Origin: a bacterium
GTDB taxonomy: Bacteria > Patescibacteria > Paceibacteria > UBA9973
Direction of reading: 5' to 3'
DNA: 12,473 bases
Assembly (NCBI GenBank): GCA_021813235.1
Contig: JAKALG010000015.1
Coordinates: forward strand, 1-12,473
Shown here: piece after piece, positions 7,637 through 12,473 of the stretch
Layout of the letters: every line of letters begins with the position of its first letter
Numbering within the stretch: the first letter of the stretch is position 1
Position numbers and translations under genes: made by a program
The notes under the pieces: model-generated
The model's input: the letters and a program-made list of their open reading frames with translations, nothing else
Database searches by the model: none
Told to the model about the DNA's origin: nothing

Positions 7637-7642
7637 AAGATT

Positions 7643-7800
7643 ACAAATGAATAAGTAAGTAGCCTAAACCTTTGGAAACAAAGGCATGGTGAATAAAGTC
7701 AGGTAATGCATAAAGAACCCGTCATGGGGTCGCATTACCTGCCGTATCTGGAAACGGATACGAGAGACTTAGGTCTCTACCCGTGATGGGCTTTTTGTTT
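7643..7800 (+). ncRNA. Candidate structured non-coding RNA or cis-acting leader, unassigned class
   Basis: The helices fall in order. CCTTTG-GAAA-CAAAGG is at 7669-7684, flanked by CCTAAA (7663-7668) and CATGG (7685-7689); together these resemble the 11-nt GAAA-tetraloop receptor (CCUAAG/UAUGG) with the G-U pair replaced by A-C. A perfect 10-bp helix joins 7700-7709 to 7732-7741. An 8-bp stem capped by GAAA joins 7743-7750 to 7755-7762. A 6-bp stem (7763-7768/7773-7778) has a TTAG loop. The loop segment 7718-7728 can pair over 11 bp with 7780-7790. A U-rich tail follows from 7792. A promoter lies 5' of it. The gene at 7836 begins just downstream, so it may be a regulatory leader or a free RNA. 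I do not recognise the class. Confidence 0.65.
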
Positions 7801-7802
7801 TT
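7780..7802 (+). terminator. 3' end of the structured RNA, weak terminator
   Basis: CCC-GTGAT-GGG (7780-7790) followed by CTTTTTGTTTTT resembles a rho-independent terminator, but its own stem is only 3 bp. A stronger alternative pairs AAGTAGCC (7657-7664) with GGCTTTTT (7789-7796), with one mismatch and one wobble. Either fold competes with the 11-bp long-range pairing, so termination might depend on RNA folding. Confidence 0.4.
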
Positions 7803-7835
7803 CTCATCATGGGATTATTAATTAATATAATTACC

Positions 7836-8279
7836 ATGAAAAAAATAATTACTCTAATTTTAATAGTTTTATTTAATAGCCAAGTAGCTCTTGCTCGAGT
7901 GACCGACAATCCAATTGATTATGGAAGAACCCCTGAAAGTTTAGGAGGAAATCTTCAAAGTGCTTTAGATAATACTTACTATATTAATGATAGACAACCA
8001 AAACCAAATAATTATTTAACAAAAGATGTTAGAGATTTACAGAAACAGATAGATGAATTAAATAAAAAAAATGCTGAATTAGAATCAAAACTTCTCAATT
8101 TTAAAAATCCAGTAATTTCTACCGTTCCACAAGTATCTGTAAATAACGTAAGTCAAACACAACGAATTGAAACATTAGAAAATAAGATTGGACTGTTGGA
8201 AAAAACAGTTAATGGTGTCAGTAATTCTATACAGAAGACACTAGATTTATTAACAAAGTTATTTAATTTACTCAAATAA
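7836..8279 (+). CDS. Small secreted coiled-coil protein of unknown function
   Basis: I do not recognise a family. From the ATG at 7836 the protein has 147 aa and a textbook signal peptide: MKK, a hydrophobic core ITLILIVLF, and a probable cut after VALA (residue 20). An in-frame ATG at 7809 would add nine residues (MGLLINIIT) in front of the MKK, which makes it less likely. The exported part has a polar stretch (21-60), then two heptad-like coiled-coil segments (about 61-89 and 106-146) split by a Pro/Val/Ser linker. It would act outside the cytoplasm, perhaps as an oligomer. It starts 36 nt after the structured RNA, which may control it. A TATAAT at 7826-7831 lies too close to this ATG to be a normal promoter for it. 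It is followed 21 nt later by the nuclease-like gene. Confidence 0.75.
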   Translation: MKKIITLILIVLFNSQVALARVTDNPIDYGRTPESLGGNLQSALDNTYYINDRQPKPNNYLTKDVRDLQKQIDELNKKNAELESKLLNFKNPVISTVPQVSVNNVSQTQRIETLENKIGLLEKTVNGVSNSIQKTLDLLTKLFNLLK

Positions 8280-8300
8280 TAATCTCATTTAAAAAAGATT

Positions 8301-8906
8301 ATGTATAAGAGAATTCCAGTTACAAAACTAAATGGAAATGAAATATTTAAAAATATTGGGGATAAAAAATTCTCTGTCCTTGAGTTTTGGCGTTATGGAT
8401 TTTCAAATCTAAATTCAAATGTTTTAAGAGGAGCGTTGGCAGAATTTATTGTGGAAAATGCTTTAAGAAAAAATAATGAAATTGATGTTCGTAATCCTTG
8501 GGGTGATTCAGATGTAATTGCTCCTAATGGAAAGAAAATAGAAGTCAAATGTTGCTCATATATTCAAGATTGGGATCAAGAAGATTATTCTAAAATTAGC
8601 TGGAGTGGGCTTAAAGCTAAACATTTATTTTATGCATCGCTTGATAGAAGTATGGTAAGTACACATCTAAGTGAACGACCCATAGATTATAAATCAGATA
8701 TTTATGTACTTTCTCTTTTTAAACATAAAGACCATGCCACTCTTGATATTTTAGATATGAATCAATGGTGCTTTTGGGTATTAACGAAAGACAAAATAAA
8801 AGAGATAACAAAAAATGGAAATAGTGTATCACTTATTAAGCTTCAAAAGTTTAATCTTGAACCAATAAATTTTATTGATCTAAACAAAACAATATTAAAT
8901 TTGTAA
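8301..8906 (+). CDS. PD-(D/E)XK nuclease-like protein, function unknown
   Basis: The N-terminal half has the pattern of a PD-(D/E)XK nuclease fold: a helix with a conserved Glu (RGALAEFIVENAL, E48), then WGDSDV (D69/D71), then IEVKCC (E81, K83). The next stretch, SYIQDWDQEDYSKISW, and the later SDIYVLSLFKHKDHATLDILDMNQW resemble a widespread bacterial hypothetical family that I recall only by sequence style. Length is 201 aa. It may be a restriction-like or repair nuclease, or a relative with lost activity; its substrate is unknown. It is probably co-transcribed with the secreted coiled-coil gene and converges on terL with 12 bp between stops. No methylase is adjacent on the same strand. Confidence 0.7.
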   Translation: MYKRIPVTKLNGNEIFKNIGDKKFSVLEFWRYGFSNLNSNVLRGALAEFIVENALRKNNEIDVRNPWGDSDVIAPNGKKIEVKCCSYIQDWDQEDYSKISWSGLKAKHLFYASLDRSMVSTHLSERPIDYKSDIYVLSLFKHKDHATLDILDMNQWCFWVLTKDKIKEITKNGNSVSLIKLQKFNLEPINFIDLNKTILNL

Positions 8907-8918
8907 TTTAATTTTTAA

Positions 8919-10394
8919 TTAAAGCCTATCTGGTCTATAACCATTAAAAATAATACCCCTAGCACCAACTGGACTATTTTCAATTACTTTTAAAACAAGA
9001 ATAATAAAAGCATCAACTAAGTCATCGTGCGATTCTTTCCCAAATCCAATTATTTGCTCAATAAGTTCTTCACACCCTTTTTCAGGGAAAAGAATATTCC
9101 CATTTTTTATAAAAGGAGTTGTTAATCTTAGACGTGTTGTTTTATCACTTCTGCCCGTTGGAACACCTTCAACATCATATTGTCTACCTTCAAGAACTTG
9201 AACAAGAGCTTTTTGATACCCAACATCTTCTACATACAACTTTACTCTAAAATGTTTCTGTTTTTGAACAGCAATTAAAGATTTTATATATTCTACCTGT
9301 ACAGGAAAAGCAATACGTTCATTTATCGGATTTGGCTGAATATAAATTCTTAAATTTTTTCCATATCCATAAACATACCCAGTAATCATTGCAGTACAAT
9401 CAGCTGTTTCTTTTTCACTTACAGCTAAATCAATTCCAATTGAGATATTTCTTAACCCGCTATGTGGTAACTCTTTGTAAAACTGAATCCATTCAGGTTG
9501 TACCACTTGCTCATCAGTTGAAATAATCTTAAGTAAATATTCACGAGACCACGCAATATCATTTAGAGTTTTTTCTTTTTCTACTTCAATATGTTCTTGC
9601 GTCGGATATTTTCCTAACCATAAAGGATTACCTTGATCATCAATGATTGGATATTCACGATAAATACCATTTAATCGTTTCATTTCTCCACTTTCAATTT
9701 TCTTTTGAAGACGTTTTAATAATGAATCTTCATGCAAGAGATTTCCAATAGCAATTAAACGAGTATTTTCACTACCCGCAGGAATAACTTCACCGGTCAA
9801 CCAATTAAATGTTTTATTTCTTCCTTCTCTAGTTTTAACTGAATTAATATCTTCCACGTCATCAAGAATAATCAAATCCGGACGATATTCTCCATGTCTC
9901 ATACCACGAATACTTTGTTCAACTGAACTAATCATAATTTTCACATTGAGTTTCTTTATAATTAAGGCAGTAGCATTTCCTAAACTATTCTTTTCTTCTT
10001 CAAAAGGACCAAGATCTTTCTTAAGTAATTCATTATTCAATAATTCATTTTTAATGTTTACAAGATACTGCCGTGCTTTCTGATCTGTTTGACCACAGAT
10101 AACAATAAATTTTTTCTGTTGCACTCCAAGGATGGACCATAAAACATATGACATTGTTATTAGAGTTGATTTCGCAGAACCTCGAAAAGCAACAACGACA
10201 GCCAGTTTTATTTTCTCATTATCAAGAATACTAAATATTTCCTCATGAAATGGAGCTATGGGGTATTTAACATAATGAGCAAAATAAAAGTGGAAAAAAT
10301 ACCAATGACTTTTTGTAGTTATTGCTATTCTTACTTTTTTATCCTTAATCATTGTTTTGATTAATTTTAAAGATATTGTCCTTGGCTTAATCAT
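8919..10394 (-). CDS. terL: Phage terminase large subunit (TerL)
   Basis: TerL is the motor and nuclease that cuts and packages DNA into a viral capsid. The 491 aa contain an N-terminal ATPase with Walker A RGSAKST (71-77) and Walker B LIILDD with the catalytic acid nearby (174-182), and a probable coupling motif around IAIGN (214-218). The C-terminal RNase H-like nuclease has Asp322 (IGIDLA), E389/D390 (VEDVGYQ) and D457/D458 plus D461 (HDDLVDA). All expected catalytic positions are present and the gene is not truncated, so it looks functional. It follows the small HTH gene by 8 nt. Downstream, where a portal gene usually comes, lie instead convergent unrelated genes. Confidence 0.93.
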   Translation of the reverse strand: MIKPRTISLKLIKTMIKDKKVRIAITTKSHWYFFHFYFAHYVKYPIAPFHEEIFSILDNEKIKLAVVVAFRGSAKSTLITMSYVLWSILGVQQKKFIVICGQTDQKARQYLVNIKNELLNNELLKKDLGPFEEEKNSLGNATALIIKKLNVKIMISSVEQSIRGMRHGEYRPDLIILDDVEDINSVKTREGRNKTFNWLTGEVIPAGSENTRLIAIGNLLHEDSLLKRLQKKIESGEMKRLNGIYREYPIIDDQGNPLWLGKYPTQEHIEVEKEKTLNDIAWSREYLLKIISTDEQVVQPEWIQFYKELPHSGLRNISIGIDLAVSEKETADCTAMITGYVYGYGKNLRIYIQPNPINERIAFPVQVEYIKSLIAVQKQKHFRVKLYVEDVGYQKALVQVLEGRQYDVEGVPTGRSDKTTRLRLTTPFIKNGNILFPEKGCEELIEQIIGFGKESHDDLVDAFIILVLKVIENSPVGARGIIFNGYRPDRL

Positions 10395-10402
10395 AGTATT
10401 GA

Positions 10403-10786
10403 TTATTTCTTAATTTTAGTAGCCCCCAATTTTAGAGCATTTCGTATAATTTTTTTCTGTCTAGGAGTAAGATCATTATCAGAGTCTTCTTTAGTGGTAA
10501 TTTCTATCTTATCTTTATAGTTGTTATTTCTGTGCTTTAACCAAAAAGAAATAGCTGACCAATTTTTTTCCTTAATCATCGTAAGTAATTGGCTTTCGCT
10601 CATGTCATTTACAAAGGCAACACCTTCAGACATCGCTGTATCCATTTTTTGAGCAAATTTTTTATCTTCTTTATGCCAGCGATAGACACTATTTCTCGAC
10701 ACTCCTGTTTTTTCACAAGCAACTGAAATAATTGGAACTTTCATCAACTCCTCGAATAATTGATTTTGTATTTTATTTTTTTTCAT
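10403..10786 (-). CDS. Small HTH protein, probable terminase small subunit
   Basis: This 127-aa protein carries a helix-turn-helix near its start: VPIISVACEKTGVSRNSVYRWH (17-38), with the pattern of phBC6A51/Homeodomain-like phage HTH proteins. An acidic helical middle (about 42-75) and a basic C-terminal segment (TPRQKKIIRNALKLGATK) follow. Its place directly before terL, 8 nt away, makes it the likely DNA-recognition subunit of the terminase (inference). The chosen ATG at 10786 overlaps the 3' end of the methylase gene by 14 bp; a TTG two codons upstream at 10792 is also open. The overlap suggests translational coupling in a methylase-terS-terL operon. Confidence 0.78.
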   Translation of the reverse strand: MKKNKIQNQLFEELMKVPIISVACEKTGVSRNSVYRWHKEDKKFAQKMDTAMSEGVAFVNDMSESQLLTMIKEKNWSAISFWLKHRNNNYKDKIEITTKEDSDNDLTPRQKKIIRNALKLGATKIKK

Positions 10787-12053
10787 GTTCAATTCGAGCT
10801 TTTTTACCTGAAAATAGTTCGTAACGTTTTATCATTAGGTCACAAAACCTTGGCTCAAGCTCTAAGCCATATACTTTTCGACCTAATTGTTCTCCTGCAA
10901 GAAGAGTGCTACCTGAACCCAAAAAACTATCTAAGATTATTTCATTAGGCTTTGTACAGCGTTTTATAGCCTTTTCATGTAAGGTAATAGGTTTAGACGT
11001 TGCGTGTTCATAATCCTTAGCAGATAAACGTTTAGCAGTCCAAATTTCCAGAAAATCATCAACCTGGGCGACAAGTTCATTACCTGTGCCAAACTCTTTA
11101 TTTAATACCTCATTGAGAGTTGTAATTGATTCTGTAAGATATGGTCGTCCTCTAACACCATATACCGCAGGCTCATATGCCTTATTGCAGAAAATTTTTG
11201 GTACAGGATTCTGAGAATTTTTTAACCATAAACATACTCGTTTGTTAGAAATTCCGAGTGAACGATAAATTTCTTGAATTAATCCTATATACACTTGATC
11301 GCAATAATAAAATATATGCGTACTAGAATGAGATACGGCAAGTGCTGATTCTAAACTTTCTCGAATAAAAGTTTTATATTCTTCAAAAGTTCGAGAATCG
11401 TTTACGCTTCCACCGTATTCTTTTTTCCCACCAATTCCACTGTCATAATCTATATCTAAGTTATAGACTGGATCGCTGTATATCATAGAAACTTTCTCAT
11501 CACCTAGTAATCTTTTTAGATTATTTGGTTTTGTAGAATCAGCACAAAGAATTTTATGATTTCCAAGAAAAATAATATCTCCGAGTTTTATTTTTGGTTC
11601 AACTATTTTCTTGAGTTCTTTTTCTACATCAAAGTTATCATTTTTAACTTCATCATCTTTGTGCCAGAATTCCATTAATTTCATCTGATCAAACCCAACA
11701 TTAGTTAATATTTCTAGATCAAAAGCTTTTAAAGCTTCCATATTCCATTCTCCATCGTTATGATTACTCTCTAGGGCAATTTTTATTCTTTCATCACTTG
11801 TAAGTGGACGACTTGGAACTAAAACATTTACTTCCTTAACTTCTAGTTGGGTGAGGGCAGTTTTCCTTTGATTCCCTGAAAGAATTGTATTGTCTTTATC
11901 AATTACAATCACACTATGGAAACCACGCTCCTTAATTCTTTCTTTTAATTTATCCAAGGCAACTTTTGTTATAGTTCTTGGATTTTCTTTCCAATTTAAT
12001 AGATCTTTAACTTTTCTAACTTCTGTACTCCAAACTAATTTTATTTTAGACAT
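10773..12053 (-). CDS. ParB-domain DNA methyltransferase (beta-class N4/N6)
   Basis: This is a phage-type DNA amino-methyltransferase. An N-terminal ParB/Srx-like domain spans about 12-100 and has SGNQR (59-63). The catalytic domain follows, with motif IV first (SDPVYN, 194-197) and the AdoMet motif I later (DSFLGSGST, 375-383), the order of beta-class enzymes. Motif IV is usually DPPY; here the second Pro is Val, a change in the catalytic loop worth testing. C-terminal VYGLELEP (394-401) matches the motif after the AdoMet site. Target sequence is unknown. The gene leads the leftward operon and overlaps the TerS-like gene. It may mark or protect the element's DNA. No cognate restriction enzyme is obvious, though the PD-(D/E)XK protein at 8301 is a candidate. 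Confidence 0.9.
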   Translation of the reverse strand: MSKIKLVWSTEVRKVKDLLNWKENPRTITKVALDKLKERIKERGFHSVIVIDKDNTILSGNQRKTALTQLEVKEVNVLVPSRPLTSDERIKIALESNHNDGEWNMEALKAFDLEILTNVGFDQMKLMEFWHKDDEVKNDNFDVEKELKKIVEPKIKLGDIIFLGNHKILCADSTKPNNLKRLLGDEKVSMIYSDPVYNLDIDYDSGIGGKKEYGGSVNDSRTFEEYKTFIRESLESALAVSHSSTHIFYYCDQVYIGLIQEIYRSLGISNKRVCLWLKNSQNPVPKIFCNKAYEPAVYGVRGRPYLTESITTLNEVLNKEFGTGNELVAQVDDFLEIWTAKRLSAKDYEHATSKPITLHEKAIKRCTKPNEIILDSFLGSGSTLLAGEQLGRKVYGLELEPRFCDLMIKRYELFSGKKARIEHEKK

Positions 12054-12070
12054 ATATTTTTGTTACTTAA

Positions 12071-12118
12071 CTAATAAAAGCACCTAATCCGAGAATGGCT
12101 TGGTGCTTTTAAAATTAG
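12071..12118. terminator. Strong inverted repeat, probable bidirectional terminator
   Basis: TAAAAGCACC (12075-12084) pairs perfectly with GGTGCTTTTA (12102-12111) around a 17-nt loop. CTAAT (12071-12075) and ATTAG (12114-12118) can extend it past an AAA bulge. The A-tract/GC/loop/GC/T-tract form is typical of terminators that work both ways. It ends about 18 bp before the methylase ATG, so on the minus strand it could instead act as a leader attenuator. Confidence 0.55.
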
Positions 12119-12423
12119 TCACAAAAAAAAAGGACTGCATCAAAAAAACATAAAGCCAATCTAGGTTTATATTTCCTTGATCCAATCCTCTTCCGAAACA
12201 ATAGTATTTTGAGACAATGCTCGGTTTATTGTGTCGCAGTTGTTTTGATTAGACCTAAACTAATTAACCATTTATACCTCTGAAGGGGTATGGGTGCCCA
12301 GTACTTTAGATCAATTAATTTTGGAATATCTTAAATTAAAAAGGTACTAACTTAATAATATCACGTAGTAAAAAGGAGTCAACCGACTGTGGAATTAATC
12401 ATATGTGGTTACACAATAAAGAG

Positions 12424-12451
12424 TGGAAAAATCAAGGGAAAATGATAAAAT
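12424..12451 (+). promoter_or_regulatory. Possible promoter of the rightmost gene
   Basis: TGGAAA (12424-12429) and TAAAAT (12446-12451) are 16 bp apart. The expected start falls at about 12457-12459, on the ATG at 12458, so the mRNA would be leaderless. It repeats the arrangement found before the M23 gene. Weak on its own. Confidence 0.35.
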
Positions 12452-12457
12452 AATCTT

Positions 12458-12473
12458 ATGTCTAGCAAAGACA
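12458..12473 (+). CDS. First codons of an unidentified gene (partial)
   Basis: ATG TCT AGC AAA GAC begins an open frame (MSSKD) that leaves the window. In-frame TGA and TAA codons lie just upstream at 12443-12448, so the frame starts here. A -10-like TAAAAT ends 6 bp before the ATG. Nothing can be said about function. Confidence 0.35.

Larger units (their letters stand above)
12054..12457. other. About 400-bp non-coding region upstream of the methylase
   Basis: No convincing gene lies here. It holds the inverted repeat at 12071-12118, an A-rich stretch at 12119-12150, and a 7-bp hairpin ATACCTC-TGAA-GGGGTAT (12274-12291). A protein-like minus-strand frame (12167-12259) has no start codon. 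A 7-mer GACTGCA (12133-12139) is shared with the left spacer near 6195. The region separates the leftward methylase operon from a rightward gene beginning at 12458 and should hold promoters for both. Confidence 0.6.

Noticed and set aside
7643..7800. c-di-GMP-I riboswitch, because of the AGCCTAAACC receptor-like segment
   Set aside because: The ligand-binding CGCA..GGCAAACC core of that riboswitch is absent; only the shared tetraloop-receptor motif matches.
7643..7800. Phi29-like packaging RNA, as a terminase gene is nearby
   Set aside because: TerL here is the two-domain headful/cos type, not the phi29 ATPase, and the RNA is over 1 kb from terL on the other strand.
12389..12445. GTG-initiated 18-codon ORF with AAGGAG (12373-12378) ten bases upstream
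   Set aside because: It is the only SD-like match in the window, but the ORF is tiny, has no recognisable feature and ends in TGA, unlike every other gene here.
1..12473. Alternative genetic code (UGA as Gly or UAG readthrough), because all stops are TAA
   Set aside because: All families are full length under the standard bacterial code without internal stops; the TAA preference fits an AT-rich genome.
1..12473. CRISPR arrays, tRNA or rRNA genes
   Set aside because: No regularly spaced repeats, no cloverleaf with a T-arm signature and no rRNA-like stretch were seen on either strand.

Overview
The window is AT-rich bacterial DNA. Every complete gene ends in TAA, and none of the eleven complete gene starts has a convincing Shine-Dalgarno sequence. 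Several genes instead have a -10-like box so close to the start codon that the mRNA would be leaderless or nearly so. The protein styles (MepM-like M23 peptidase, YlbF-like protein with a CCG tail, recombinase of the 'YVLYARKSTESEERQ' type, small HTH plus TerL plus ParB-methylase) remind me of Patescibacteria/CPR genomes. That assignment is inference from resemblance, not proof.

Region 1 (1-3147, + strand) holds the 3' part of a Zn/Cd/Pb-type P1B ATPase, whose start lies upstream of the window, and a membrane-anchored M23 peptidase with its own promoter. Region 2 (3264-6181, - strand) is a metalloid operon read arsR, arsD, arsA, ylbF-like. A 12-6-12 inverted repeat forms the operator just before arsR. 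ArsR should sense As(III)/Sb(III), ArsD hand it over, and the tandem ArsA ATPase act on it. No ArsB/Acr3 permease lies in the window; the operon's last gene is a YlbF-like protein ending in Cys-Cys-Gly. Regions 1 and 2 converge on a 116-bp spacer with alternative hairpins.

Region 3 (about 6190 to beyond 12053) looks like a mobile, phage-derived element. It carries a large serine recombinase, a secreted coiled-coil protein, a PD-(D/E)XK nuclease-like protein, and a leftward set of ParB-methylase, small HTH/TerS-like protein and TerL. No portal, protease or capsid gene lies next to TerL, so a degraded prophage or a phage satellite is possible.

The most striking object is a candidate structured RNA of about 155 nt (about 7643-7800), between the recombinase and the secreted-protein gene. 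It has its own sigma70-like promoter, two GAAA-capped hairpins, a near-perfect 11-nt GAAA-tetraloop receptor, a 10-bp perfect helix, a further hairpin, an 11-bp long-range pairing and a terminal U tract. I cannot match it to any RNA class I know.

Region 4 (12054-12457) is about 400 bp of non-coding DNA with a strong inverted repeat. It is followed by the first codons of a + strand gene that runs off the window.
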